This document shows, in pieces, positions 25,901-39,386 of a DNA stretch of 64,000 bases (its first letter is position 1; each line of letters opens with the position of its first letter). The notes under the pieces are model-generated. The model was not told the DNA's origin. It saw nothing but the letters and a program-made list of their open reading frames with translations, and did no database searches. Position numbers and translations under genes: made by a program. This DNA is from Dipetalonema caudispina (Eukaryota; Nematoda; Chromadorea; Rhabditida; Onchocercidae), in the NCBI GenBank assembly GCA_013365325.1, contig JABVXV010000007.1, positions 1 through 64,000 on the forward strand, given 5' to 3'.

Positions 25901-28900
25901 GCAAAAGAAAAGAAAACTGAATTCGAAAATTTAAAGACCTCGGATACCTTTACAATTCCTTGTTCGAAACACTTCATTCCTGTCATTTTGAGAGTTTTTA
26001 AACAAACCCTGCTGTTCAATGAACAAGAAAAGCGTTAATGTTGAAATGAATACATGTTGCTAATTAAAAGCGAAATTTAAAGATAGAATGCAAGTGGGAA
26101 CACTAAAAAGTGACTAGTGATCCGCATGTATGTAAAAAGGCAGTTGAATCTATTCAGATTTGAAAACCAAAAAATTCAAAAAAAGATGCACATATATCGC
26201 TGGAATGCTCTTATCACAGAAATTGGCTTTACGGAAAAAGTAAGAAAAATACAATAAATATTTTTGATTTAGTATGCCTAGCATTTGCAAAGTATTATTT
26301 TTTTTTATAATCTAAAAGTCCAAATTAATAAGTTTAAATCCTGAAATGACATGTGGTGACATTGACGCTGAAGTTCAAATGTCAGCCGAATATCAAAATA
26401 TGACAAAAAAAAAAGTATATAATGGCACCGCCAAACAGAGAACTATGCCAACAAGGAATGCCTGCCGAAAATGACCAGAAAAAAGAAAAAATTTCAATAA
26501 ACAGTCAAATTCTTTTAGTACCAACCTTATTCATTCTCTAAAGTCATATAAAAAATTTTCTCTTCTCGAAATTTTTCTGTCTCGAATTTCTTTGAAAGCA
26601 CTATATACTTCCAAAAGGAAATATAGGAACTTGCAAAACAAGTCAAACACAAAGTAATTTTATAATACTTCGAAATACCTCCCGGGGTACTCCTCAGTCA
26701 CGCCTGATCGGCCTCATTCGGCATTAACATCAAAGTTAATGTTATAAATATCGGTATTCGTATCGGCATCAATGTGAGAATGATCTGATTTTCAGGGAAA
26801 AAATGGCATTCGAAGGTCAGTTTTTTTTAAATACGTTGTTTCTATTGAGGTCTAAGAAAAAATTAAAAATGAACAAAGTCCTAAAAAATTTTATGCAAAA
26901 AACACAATCAGCCGAAAGTTAAAAAAGACATAATTTTCGTACATTTTTGTCAAAGAATTGGAAAATTAATGACGGAAAAAACTGTACAAAAGACTACATC
27001 TCCACAAACTCTAGACTCACCCCAATGTAACACAATTCCGGGAATTTAAAATCAGACGGTTACGTATACGGGGATGAATGTTTTATGTGAATTCACAGCA
27101 TGTTAGTCGGCATATATCTAAGGATGAGACGTAGCAGCTGAAAAGTGAAAGAGGAAATCATAAAAAAAATATTCCAAACAATAGATAGTAAAGTCAGCCA
27201 AAAGATCACAGAAAGCAGTTTGCTTCAAACATAGTTTCAAAAATTTTTTTCTATTTCAATTAGTGAATGTTCCCGATTCCTCATGATGAGTGTCCCTTCA
27301 ACTACTACTTTCGTGTCTTTTTGTGTTCTAACAATTCAAACAACAAATGATTTAGAAGCTTCATTTACCATACTAGCACTAATTCTCTCCAAAAAAAAGT
27401 GATCGGAACTCAGGAAAAAAACTATCTCTGCTGATGAGATCCAGCAGTTGAAAGGATCCTAAAAGCACCTCAGCTCGTTTGCTTATCATACCAGCAAGAG
27501 AGGAAGATGAGAAACCGAAAACAAAAGAATTTAAAAAACTTAAATGGACGATTGTCGAGATACTTAAAAAGAAAGAACTATTGAAATCTGCGCATGAACC
27601 ACTAATCCAAATGATTGGTTAAGTAAGTGTCCTACCATGGTAGAAACATAACCGGAAGAAATAAACTTCTATCTTGCCTGAGGGATTTAATTAATGCAGT
27701 GTCCAAAAGAGGATATATTATTCGTTGATAAAGGATCGATGAATATACAGTGAAAGGATCCTTTGAATGGAAACATTCTCCAAACAAAGAAACTCTTTTG
27801 AATCCGATACCATCAGAGCAATTAGTGATAAAACTAGTTTTGGCAATTATAAGAGAACTTCAACAGCATCAAAACTAACAACTGACGAAGTTACCTTTAT
27901 CATTAATAACTGAATAATAATAAAACAGTAGAGAGAAAACGCACTGTTGAAGATACAATAAATTCAGCAAATTTGATGTCAGCGACGAACCGCTCAAAAT
28001 CACAACAAAAATGAGAAAAAGAGTTTGTGCGACAAAAGTAAAAAACTGTCAGATTTTATCACTTCAGATTCGATAGTTTTTTTCTTTTTGAAATTGAAAT
28101 TTTCGTGGTGAAAGTAAGGCTGGAATTTACAAACTCGGTTCTATAACAGTAGCCTTCTTTTAGTCTACTAAATTAATCCAAAGCGAAATGGTCTCGGTGT
28201 TCAAATGTCTAGAAAAATTCGTTTCTGAAAGTCGCACCTAAATTTATGGTATGGTTTTCGACATTATCAAATTGCGCTTGAATCATATGGTGACTAATTT
28301 CTATAACCTACCTCAATGTGAAAGTTTACGGTGCTTAATAATTAATAATGAATATAAAACTTTATTTTTTATTCTCAAAGTAATATTCCTACTTTTCTTG
28401 GAGGCATAAATGCAGTGAATAAAAGACAATTAAATGATCAGATAATTTAACTGACTAAGAGAGCGATGTTTGGATGTGTTTTTCGGATTTCAGTGATAAC
28501 TTAGGTTCCTTCCCCATTTCTAACATGGAAAAAATTTTGGTACAGGTAAACTGGGAATCTTTTTCCTCATGACCGTATCATCTCAAAAGAAATTACAAAA
28601 AACGGAAAATATAACTAATAATCTAGTCCTAGTGAAATTCGGTCAGAAAAGACATTGTAATGATAACGAAAATAAACCACATAACTACCACCCTATTCAT
28701 TACGTTGTTCTACATTCTAAACCTGTTTCAATGCTGCATTTTCGGTTCAGCTCTTACGCAAAGACAGAAATCCAGATCACTTTCATTATTTTACAAGCAA
28801 GGATACCTAGTAGCTATGTCATTTCTATTTGATTACAGATTTTTTATTAAAATTGTTCTAAAAATATGGTAATATGAAGAAGGATGGTGGAAAAGCTATG

Positions 28901-30383
28901 AAATTACATTTTTAAGGAAATCAGAGTGTTTAAATCCTTATAACAAACGGAAGTCTTCATTTCCCAGTTCCATTTAGATTAATTTTGAAACTTGGAACCA
29001 GCAATTTCTTTTTAAACACTATCAGTTTTACAATACTTTAAAAACACTATTAATTCCTACATTAAAACTATGCAATATCTCCCTACAAAATGCAGTGTTT
29101 TCGAATAAAATCAAAACTTTATTTTTTTAGCTATAAATAATCAATCATTTTCTGGCATAACTTTTCTTACTGTCAAACACGAATAATCGAGAAAAAAAAA
29201 AACCACCAAAATGGGCATAGAAATTTATGTCTTTCCTTTCAGCCTAAAAAAAACATTGGCTTTGATCACTCCTGGGATTTGTAACACCAAATATTGATCC
29301 ATTCTATAAATAAACTTCAGCATGCACTTCTTACTATCCTGACTTCTTGAAATATTCCAATTCTCTCGACCCCTTTTTTCTTTAACACCAAAAAAAAGAA
29401 AAAAAAAAAAAAAAAATTCTGCAACGTTTCATTCGAAAAAGTGACCGAAAAACCTTTCATAAAGCATGAGTTTTTGTACGACCGAAACGATTTCTACAGT
29501 AACATTTCCCTTGAACTCTAGCTCATAAATAAAAGTGGAAAATATTTGATACTGCATGGTCCTCACTGAAACGAATGCATGATTGCATGGAGAACTGCAC
29601 GTATGATTTAAACTGCTAATTTTGGACCAGTGCCTACCTTTGCAAAATCAGGTCAATGGTGGTATGAAGCGACCGATTGTAACGTTAAAAAGTACAATAA
29701 TGAAGAGTGGAAGTAGAATCCAAAAGCGACAAGATGAAAAAATTAAAACAATATAAACTTCGTCAAAAAAAACTAAAACAGTTGCTCTCCACCGATGCGT
29801 TGAAACTAGTTTATCAAAATCTTTATTCTATCCACAACACTAGGAATAACCTCTTCAATCGAATGTTAGACATTACAGCACTTTCAAATAAATCTCTTTT
29901 AACAGTGATAAAATTAAAATATTTTTGATGAGTGGATTTTACTGGATTCACTAAATTTCGGAATCATTCGATTCCGATAGCTAATGAGATTGAAATTGAT
30001 GGCATACCCAGAAAATGATTTCCAATAAGGAGTTGTTTGCAACTATAGCATTATTGGAAGCCTAATAATTTCATCTGTCAGAAACGAAATCTCAGTCCTT
30101 TTCTTTGGATTTCAGGACTTAAAAGTTACAATTTCAACTAAATAACATAAAACTGAACTACACAAACATTACTTTGTTCCTAGAACTGATGATACATTGA
30201 CTATTAATGAATATACTATTTAATTCACTGCGATATGGTCAAGATAATGGCACAAACTGCGTAATCTTTTATTTAATGAACTTTGAAAATTATAAAATTG
30301 GTATAAAATAATGAGCTTGGTGTGAACTTACCCTCAAAAGCCGGATTATCACCCTGCGTTTGAGTAGATAAACGATGACCCAT
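19992..30383 (-). CDS. SPSB: SPRY domain/SOCS-box protein, SPSB1/gustavus family
   Basis: Substrate-recognition adaptor of an Elongin BC-Cullin5 type ubiquitin ligase. Exons in transcription order: 30383-30332, 23537-23155, 22943-22746, 22000-21838, 21307-21047, 20122-19992; about 395 aa with a consistent phase. Exon 1 encodes only [17 protein letters not shown]. Exon 2 adds about 128 Ser/Thr/Arg-rich residues not found in vertebrate SPSB proteins. The SPRY core then follows: [85 protein letters not shown]. The last exon is the SOCS box, with BC-box-like LCRRSIR and C-terminal [13 protein letters not shown]. Exon 2 may instead end at 23140 (donor GTAATT), which adds five codons in frame. A TTTCAG site about 21 bases upstream of the ATG (around 30405) may be the leader acceptor. 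Intron 1 is 6.8 kb. Confidence 0.95.
21712..21751. repeat. 17-bp-arm inverted repeat in SPSB intron 4
   Basis: ACAACTTACAACTAATT at 21712-21728 is the reverse complement of 21735-21751 with one mismatch, separated by a 6-base loop. RNA from either strand would fold into a short near-perfect stem. The arms are too short for a typical miRNA precursor and no known miRNA seed was recognised. Confidence 0.75.
23538..30331 (-). other. 6.8-kb first intron of SPSB
   Basis: This AT-rich intron separates the 17-codon first exon from the rest of SPSB. Repeated donor/acceptor-like sites are expected by chance at this composition. No nested gene with phase-consistent exons was found. The stretch 27480-27890 translates with unusually long stop-poor segments and is discussed as a finding. 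Poly(A) and poly(T) runs are frequent (for example around 29391-29416). Confidence 0.6.
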
Positions 30384-30419
30384 CGCTGTTGATTTTTCTT
30401 TGTCCTGAAATTATAACGT

Positions 30420-30760
30420 TCTTAAGGAGACAAGCCGTCTTTTTTCCGGAAAGGTACGAGCTATCTCCCCTTCCGGAGACTCGACCCCCACAACTACATA
30501 CGTATCAGGAGCCTATCCTCACCCCACTCTCACTGGCCAAACCAACCCGATACTTGCCCACCCCTACGTGCGATCGAATTTTCAGAAGGTTCGTCGGACG
30601 AACTCTTTGGATACAGCCATATTTTTCAGACAGAAGATCTCCTCGGATTTTTAACAGGATATTGGAGTGTCGCGGGGGTTGTCCTAGGAGATTTCTCGAT
30701 GTGTTGGTTCCAGTCGTTGACGATAAAGACATCAGTCAGATTTTGAGAAATGGTTAGTCT
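30420..30760. promoter_or_regulatory. GC-richer block upstream of SPSB start
   Basis: Beginning about 15 bases upstream of the probable SPSB leader acceptor, this stretch is visibly richer in G and C, with C-runs and several CG dinucleotides, than the AT-rich DNA around it. It keeps an open frame on both strands (plus 30389-30757, minus 30732-30505), probably because stop codons are rare at higher GC. Neither peptide resembles a known protein. A promoter or 5' leader region is the simplest reading. Confidence 0.4.
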
Positions 30761-33700
30761 GTTGGCAACCTGTTACGATTACCAGCAGCTATAATTCCGA
30801 TCACTTCTTGAAATATACTAATTGAAACGAGGAAATAACATTTCGCCTTAAAAACCAATTAATTACCGGTAAAAGTTTCGAGGAGTTTTAAAGTTGAAGA
30901 ATAGTTGAATCGGTTTTTGCTATAGATATTTCCTGTAAAAGAATGGAGTGGATATTATATTGCTCTGTATAGCAAGAAGAAAAAAAGGACTTCCAACATT
31001 TAGATAACACAGTACAAGCAGAGATTTGCAGTTTTAACAATGGATGGAAAAGGATATAGAAAGCCTGACCTAATTATGCATGATCTTGTTTGGATCTTTT
31101 AGCAGTATGTAAGATTTGGAAGTTTGTGATTGTTTAGATACTCTGAAAAACAATCGGTAGTGTGTTTTCAATCACTGAGTACCCTAGAAATATGAGCGCC
31201 GTTGTTAAATTCTAAAATTTATTCCTTAACCTTGATGTAATCTGATGTTAAGGTCTAATCTCCAAGCCTTTTGAAAGGAAACTATTGCAACAGGTTATTT
31301 TTGAAATAAAAAAGTGTAGCTCGACTAAGTTTTGTGAATTAACTGATATGGCCATTTTTAAAAAACTTAAGAATTCTATAGCTTGGAATCTTTACTACCT
31401 TTGAATCAATAAATTGACAGCAAAACAAAGAAATTAACGAAACGGTAGGACTTGTCGTCCACTAAAGCGAAGTTACTTTCGTTTGATCCGGTATAATTAT
31501 AATTGAAACCAGTGCTGCACATGAGTAACAACGATGTAAGCTAATTCTACTGACACTGGTACTACAACTGGATATAGGACGGTCAAACGAGTCCAGTTTT
31601 AATTGCGGTCAAATAGTCCTCAAAGGACGCTTCGTACTTACTCCTTCTGAATTGATTGGCGACAATGACATTTCCATTCGATAAAAATCTTGTTTGTTTG
31701 CACTTCCGAAAATACTTTATGTTTCTTGTTCATTTTGCAGAATTTTGAATATCTCGCAAATTTTACACAGTTTTTCAGCTAACTTCTGATTATATCTTTT
31801 ATTTTGTAGGGAAAACATATATTTAATAGCGTCATAGTCTTTACAACTCTTTAAGCAATAAAGTGAGATTACTGCGTTCTAATTTTAAATTGGAAATCTT
31901 CTTCGAAAGAAAATTGAAGAGCTATAATTCGTAAAATACATTCCGGGTTAAAAATTAAGAAATAAAACACTCGATCTGATAGCATGGAAGTTCTCAGGAA
32001 AGAAAATTAGTCTAGTTGTGTTTTTCCTGTAGATCAATCATTCATTCATTGATTGATCTGTAGGCGTAACAGACAACTAAAAAGTTTTTTCATTTTCCTA
32101 GGCTCTTTTCATGATTCACTCTTCCAATTCCTAACTAGGCATAATTTTTGAGCTTTTCAGATGACCCCACAAATAAACAGTACAAAATCTAAGTTAAGCT
32201 TGGAAACAATCAACTAAACAATAGAAGAATTAAATGAAGAAAGAAGTAGGAACTAAAATGGATAGGATGTTTGTTTTCGATATAATTTTCAAAAATGACA
32301 ATTTCAAAAATTGATTCAGTTTAGAGATGAATTTGGGAAGATGTTTAAGAACTGATGAAGACAGAGCAGAGTTATTCTAAAGATGACAATTTTGGAGGAA
32401 AAGTGAGGAAGCAAAAAGGAAAAAAGGAAGTAAGAAAGGAAGGATAGAAATTGCCCAATAAGAGAGTTATTTTACAGCATGAATGCAAATAGCATCGCTT
32501 CATTTGGCTTCCTTCTTTCTGTTCACTTAAATGCCTAGGCAATGCTATCTGGCCTTAAAACATTTTGCACATGCATATACACATACACTAATACATGTGC
32601 AAACCGCTAATTGCGCAATTTGTTTTTTGGAAATTTTCAAAGTGATTTGATTACTGATCATCTGATTAAGATTCAACTTTCAGCTTGATTAAATGCATAT
32701 GTTCAATGAATAGCTTTCTTTGGGATATCATTTATCAAGCTGAGCTAATCCTATGTTAAGCGCCATGATACAAGCATCAATAAGGATTTAATGGGCCAAT
32801 TCTAGTGGAACTCTAAAAACGATGCAATATTTTAACGCTTCAAAATAATATTTGAATGAAAATGATGAGATAGACTATCGAAATGATAAAGGGAAATGGC
32901 TCAATTTGTCTCAAGGAGCAAAATGCTTTCAATGAAATAACAATTACTCCAAATAGGCCTAATGCCCAAACTCGTCCACAAAGAAATGTTTTATGTAAAC
33001 AGGTATGTCAAAACTGATTAAATCGAAACAAAGGGATTGAATGAATAAAAATGATTAGATAAATATGGTTCAAGATATATTCAATCAAAAGAGTAATAGC
33101 TGTAGAAGTTCGTTTACAGTTTTAAGGTTAAAGTTTGATTAATGAGTCAAAAGCGATATTCACACTTGTTAAGTATCAAATTAAATTAGCCTTCGGATCT
33201 TTAAGTAAGTAAATAGTCATCAAAGATAAACATAAGGATCAGAAATACTCCAAACTTATTTTTGTAAAGTTATATCTTGCCAAAATGAATGAAAAAAATC
33301 GATTAGTACGAAGTGCTCTAGTGAGTTCATTCTAAATATTTGATTGACCTTTAGAATTTATTCGTAGCAGAAATTCTAGAAACAAATTTGTACATTTGTA
33401 ATGCATCTTTTTTTTTTTTGAAGATAGGCAGGAACTTTCAAAATGAGATGAGCAAGCGTAACAAGTTCGGGACGGAAAGATGTTAAACGTGGAACGTTTA
33501 AAGTGAATGTACGTGAACATAATAAGATCGTGATCTAAAGCAATAGAAATATTTGCTAGCTAGAAGCAGTTAGAGAATCCTCATGAAATGTCGTCAATAA
33601 CAATTTTCCACAGATATATCGTTTCATGAAAATTCTCGATCACTGGGTTATTCGAGAATTCTGAACAGAATTCCTGGCTAAATGTGTAAAACAATGAATT

Positions 33701-34485
33701 CTTAAAACGGAAATTTGTTCGTGCTATAATTATTACTATATCATTATTGTCATTATCATTATTCCCATTACCATCAGTGTTGTTTGGTTTCTTCCGTCAA
33801 ATAATTATTTACTCAAAATTCAACTTTATCGAATTGATATTTGAATGTGCAGCATGAGGGGCCTTCTTCAGCACTTACATTTCTATTACGTAATTAATAG
33901 AACTGAATCCAAAACAATTTCAGTCTCACAATTCAGAAATTTTAACAGAAAAGTACACGGAAAAGGAAATCAAAAATTAATAACCATAAATAGGTTTCCT
34001 ATTTTGTTTAATTTGATTGAAAGAAAAGAAAGAACAAATAAACTTAGCATTGAGGTAACAAAAAAAAAAAGCGAAAAATCTTACAGGGAAATTTCCAGAA
34101 AAAAACAGCAATTTTCCATTTCTACAAAGCAGTATTGGTTTTATTTACATTTTCAGATCGGTGAACTTCAAGTTTCTAGATCAAAAATTACGTTGAAATC
34201 AGAAAACAGACTTTTTGTTGATCAGTTATGAAATTGATCAACTAAGTCACAGTGATAAAGCATGGAAAAGCAACCGATAGCAAAATGAATTGTATCACTG
34301 ATTCATATAATACAACGAAAGCATTGCAAAAAATCCAAAACAACTTTCATGGTGTATATATATAACGATTGAAAAACGATCATAACGATCATATCGATCC
34401 GATTTTCAAACAAATGCTTATATCTCGATTGTTACGATAATCAAGGGCAAGAATCAAAACAATGAATACAGTAACTATAAAGATA
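30761..34485. other. intergenic, no gene seen
   Basis: This AT-rich spacer lies between the SPSB promoter side and the 3' end of the TOM40 paralogue. It contains a small inverted repeat (32031-32059) and one 128-codon ORF (33845-34231, plus) of low-complexity Lys/Ile/Arg composition without recognisable similarity. No splice-consistent gene could be assembled. Confidence 0.6.
32031..32059. repeat. small inverted repeat
   Basis: AGATCAATCA and TGATTGATCT form perfect 10-bp arms around a TTCATTCAT-type spacer. This is intergenic, with no flanking sequence suggesting a mobile element. Confidence 0.6.
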
Positions 34486-37400
34486 TCAAGCAGAAAGACC
34501 GATTCCAAAACCACATTCACCAACAAAGAAATTATAAAATCCAGAAATCGTCACTGAAATAGGGAAATCACCGATGAACTGTTTATTGAGAATACCAGTA
34601 ATTGCTCCATCATTCGCTAAATGTCCAGTAATGGTCAGCTCATATTTCGGCACTTTTTTCTAAAATTTGTAATTGCTACATGTTGGAAGAACCGTATTTT
34701 CATTTATTGTTCCCAAATTTCAAACTCAAATTTGAGTAAAAGTTTCAAATTCTTTAAAAAATATCTTGTTGACAGGGATTTTAATTTACTTTTCAACTTG
34801 TATTAAGGGACTTTCCTAGAGTATCTTTTACTGAAATGCTCTTTCACAATAAAAAATGAAAAATTCAGCGTGCATTAAAGTATACCATGCATATTTATAA
34901 ATTAAAATTTAATTCATAATCGGAGCAAAACCGTCTCCAAACAATGAATACAGTTTGTTTTCCAACGAAGATTTGTGATGCGAAAAAAGCAGTGGTTCTA
35001 TCTAAGAAGTGGTAGAATCCAAATACTAATGCAATTAAGCTTAGGTAATGTCAAAATGCTTCAAAGTCTTACTTTGATAGCTATGGTGCCTGTTACCTGC
35101 TTGAAATTTACCGGACCTATTATGTCAACTGCCCATGCTAAATATTCGTTGATATTTCGGAAATATGAGAAATGATATCCGCTACTTTTACAAAAATCAA
35201 GACATGCTGTGTATACCGGCCCTCTATACCTGAAAGTGATGCATTCCAAGCAGTAACAAATCATTGAAATCGGGAATTCTTGCTAAATGAAGGACCGAAT
35301 AGTCCTAAAGAGAACAAAAAATCACGAATTTCATTATAAAATGCACCAACAGCTCAGCTCACAGCTCTTTGAAATTTCAAGAAAACAGGATTGGATATTT
35401 CAACAGATAATGCTGGAACAATTTACATCAAATACCCAAAAGGTCTACAGACTTTTGTGTCTTCAAGTAACTTGTAAGGAAGGTGTCAGGTTTAATTTGA
35501 ATATCGGCCGATCAAAATATTCGCTGCAAAACAAACCGTGCATAGTAGGTTATATCAGATAATCTCTGATTTAATTCCGGTAGTGCAGAAGAACGAAGCG
35601 TTAATTCTGCACCAAGCGCTAACTTTCGCGTTATACTTCGCAAATAACTGGTCGAACAGATTATACCCGAACCGGATGGCCAACCGGTACATTTAAAGGC
35701 CAAAGTTCCTATACGATTGTAATACTCGAGTTCCAGACCACTTTTTGGTGTATCTAAATATATGTACGGTAATTTTTTAAGCTTAATCTGGAATACATCC
35801 CATGACCTCATGCTTTATATTCAGAATTGCAATTTCACATCTTTTGTAGAAATGTCTATCTTTTCTCCTATCCATACTTCTTCCAATTAACACCATCCAA
35901 TCTTACTGCGTCTTAAAACCACATCCAGCATTTGTTATGATGTATTTCAAGCAGAATGAAAGAATGCTAATGATATAACTGCTTTCCGAAATCTCATTTT
36001 CTCTTCTTATTGATTGATTATCAAAAGTTCAACATTTTAAGTCAATCTCAAAAACTTCTATTACTTTATAAGTAAGCAATACCTTAAAGAAACATATAAA
36101 TCAACGATCGATTTTTAAATGAGTGTTTTTGATACTAACTTCTAAGACACATTTCGAAATATTATAACCATCATCTTCAAATTACTGCTATGTGGGGAAA
36201 TTGAAATTGAAAAATGTATGTGAGCCACATTACCCTACGGTCTCATTTCAACAGTGGGGGCACTCAGAATATTAAAAGCCTAGTCAATAAGTTTACAAAG
36301 ATTTGAAAAATATTTCGGCTATTTCATGACATATTTTTTCAGAGAATTCAAGCTAATTCATTTTACTTTAAAGATATTTTCAAATCTATTTCCTTTCATT
36401 CATTTAGTTTATCTCCAAATGGATTTAATTAGATTTAGTTTAAATTATAAATAAAGAAAGTATCATTTTATTACGTAGTTGTCATATCCCACCAGCACTT
36501 TACACTGTTAATTATTATGAATTCCAAGAGACAAAAGAAAAAAAAAATTTTTTTTATATTTATATTATAATCCAACTAATGAAAGATAAGTTTGAAACGA
36601 ACAAGTTTTGGAAAAAGGATAATTTGAAATGAGATGACAGTATGGCGATCATCCTATTGATGTTGTATCACCAACCTTGCGCAGAGTACGTTATCGACGT
36701 GTACAAGAAATCGTCGATAGCTTGTGAAATGCTTATCGAAGGCCATGAAGGAATAAAATTGGTGATCGTCTCTATAAGAATGCTATGTTCACCAAATCGT
36801 GTTTGTTTTGTCGTAAGGTATTTTGTGATTAGTTCACCATCCACTTGCGCTGTTCTTATTCTTACTTTACTTTTCAACTGAAAAACAAAAAAAGAAAAAA
36901 AAAAGCAAAACAAAAAAAAGGATTTTCTAAAAAATGAAAACCAAAGTAGATCATCTTTTGACCACTAAAAAAGTTTTAAAATTTGTTTGCAAACTTTTGC
37001 AATAGAAATTATCATCTTTTCATCCTCACAAGATACTCTAATATAATAACATCAAGCACAACTACAGCATTAAATCTTTAACCTTATCAACATCCGGGCA
37101 GATATTTAATAGATTCTTATAAAAAGACAAAGGAAAATTACTGATCCGATTTTTCCCTGATTAATATAAGTGGTCATTGGTTATCTGATCATTCAACAAG
37201 AATGTGAATAGGCACTGCTTAATTATGAAGATTTTGATGTGAAATAGATGAAAGAAATGAGGAGAATTGTATTTTTTACCTTTACACTAGTTGATGGGAT
37301 AAATTTGTTGACTGCAAACTGTAATCCTGTAAAGCTATTTCCAATGCAAGTTAAACAATCCTTATGGAAATTGCTTAACGTTCCAGGATTCAACGTTACC

Positions 37401-37564
37401 GCTTCCGTCATATTGATTTCTCGCGATATATCAGGCATATATTTTCGATGCATTCGTGGTAGTCCAAGGTTTGGCAATTGTAACTCGTCTTCCGGATTGA
37501 TTAACTTTGTCATTATGCTTAACATATTGATCCATTCATTTGTAATATTATTTAAGGATTTCAT
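34486..37564 (-). CDS. divergent TOM40-like mitochondrial import pore paralogue
   Basis: Five exons: 37564-37286, 36877-36676, 35753-35537, 35229-35097, 34659-34486; 334 aa, no stops or frameshifts, phases 0-1-2-0 exactly as in the adjacent TOM40. Exon 2 is 202 nt in both genes. TOM40 blocks are recognisable though poorly conserved: NPGTLSNFHKDC (NPGSLEEIHRKC in TOM40), YLRSITRKLALGAEL (YLRRITKKLDLGVEF), the YRGPVYTACLDF region, and a terminal strand GECGFGIGLSA matching the beta-signal pattern. This predicts a 19-stranded outer-membrane barrel. The N-terminal ~50 residues have no counterpart in TOM40. An in-frame TAA just precedes the ATG, so the start is at this ATG or a later one. Tandem duplication is clear from gene structure; a changed or tissue-restricted role is inference, by analogy with the second Tom40 of Drosophila. 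Confidence 0.9.
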
Positions 37565-39386
37565 TTACAAATATTTCAAGTAATTAGCTACAGTTCTTCA
37601 ACTAGACATAGTTATCCAAGGTAATAGAAGAATAATTAGTTCATGAATTGAATGCAACTTGGAATTACCGAAATCCCATGAGAATGTTAATCAAACCACG
37701 ACACTATTATACGACTGCCACAGAGAAATATTGCATCATCTGAACATCATAATGCCGGAATAGTTCAAGAGAAATAAGTTAGCGCCAAAAAGAGTCACAA
37801 GAGTTGAGCGCCATAATTTATGAGCGAATATACTATGTTGTTTGTTTCCTTTCATCAGAAAATACTGGGCATATTTCAAATGAGTAAATTCAGTTAGCCA
37901 TGGATTGACTGATTACCGATCCGTCCATGGTCACCTTTATGAACACTCTGCAAGGCAGTCAATAAGATCCATTAACGATAAGTCCTGAACCAATACTTTC
38001 CCGAAACAAAATGAATACAGCAGAAATTCCCCAAGTTAGAAATCAGTAAACAATCTTGAATATGTCGTTGAGATCACCGTTCACACACTACCGATTTTTC
38101 TGATCTTCAATCCGCAATCCCGATGCAAATACTCATCCTGCTCGTGCGATTCATACGGATTGAACAAGAAATGAAAGGGCACCTTGCCCCTTTTTATCTT
38201 TCAACAAAATTCGAAATTTGTAATGCAAATAAACGAGAGTAATTTGCAACTAGAACTTTAACCACAAAAAAGAAACATTACAATTCTAAAATGCATCAAA
38301 AAGTGAACCAAAAGAATTAAAAACTCAATCTAACCAACTACAAATTTCATTTTCTGAATAACATTCGAAAGAAATAGATATATCCCAAGTTTCATAAATT
38401 TGTGTGTTTTTGACGAAATATGAAAAAAATCTAACTTCATGAAGAAAATCGAACATCTAAAGAATCCTTCAAATTCTAAAACAAGTAAGCATATTAGAAT
38501 ATAGATTGCATAGCACTTAGAAAAGCTCTTTCTTTATGGTAACAAACAAAGACTACAACGGAAACAAACGAATGAAGAGAGAAAAAAAAGTATTACATCA
38601 GCAAACCAAACAACAACGTATAATAGCTAGAAATATGTTATGAAAAAGATTCAACACCAAGTCCTTGGACAAAGTATTGATAGATTTGACTAAGTATAAA
38701 GAAGAACATCACTTCAAATACAATATAAAGCCCAAGCAGGAATGCATCCATCAAGTGCAATATAAAGATTAGAACGATGTCAACGAATTCAAAACGCTCT
38801 TAGCGTGCGTAAAAAGGTCAATAAATTGTATCAGTTAGCCAAACAAAGTTTTCTGTAACAAGCTATCAATCCAAAATAAGTAATCATCAAAACTAACGCA
38901 AGAATCAACGAATGAAGATCACAAAAACAAAAAATATATTTTGAACCACATAAAAACTGCCCTTCTTTACCATACCAACAATTTATGAGACAAACCGATT
39001 CGTTCCAATCAAATCTAGCAAGTGGCAGCAAAAAATTGGATTGAAATCTGCATTAGAACTACAAAGCAAAATTCTGGAAAAATAAAGTTATACCGGCAAT
39101 TTTTGAAAGCCTTCAAGAAGCTAAGAGAAAAACACCTGAAAAGGCAAGTTGACAGTAATTAATGAATTGGTCAAGTCTAGACCATTACTGCTGTCAAATA
39201 TTACATCTGAAACAAATAAATCAAGAAACTTCATCTAATTACGGAGACAAACATATTAATGCCCTTTGGACAGTGTTAATTAAATAGATGAGGCCGAAAT
39301 AGCCAAGTTTATTGCAAAATTCCAAACGACATAACAATTTAAGGTACACCGATTATTTGAGCTTTGAAGTAATCAGTTCGTATTAA
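37565..39386. other. spacer between TOM40 and its paralogue
   Basis: This 1.8-kb spacer lies between the two same-strand TOM40 genes. It should hold the TOM40 3'UTR and the promoter or trans-splice region of the paralogue. It is AT-rich with a slightly GC-richer part at 38080-38180. No exon is recognised. The spacing is wider than the ~100 bp typical of C. elegans operons. Confidence 0.55.

Noticed and set aside
30389..30757. 122-codon plus-strand ORF over the GC-rich block
   Set aside because: The opposite strand is also open over most of it, which points to GC content rather than coding, and the peptide resembles nothing known.
33845..34231. 128-codon plus-strand ORF
   Set aside because: Composition is dominated by Lys, Ile, Arg, Ser and Asn as expected from random AT-rich DNA, with no recognisable domain and no flanking exons in phase.
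37248..37583. Plus-strand ORF of 111 codons
   Set aside because: Antisense to exon 1 of the TOM40 paralogue; the minus-strand reading carries the TOM40 NPG...HKDC motif and splice phase.
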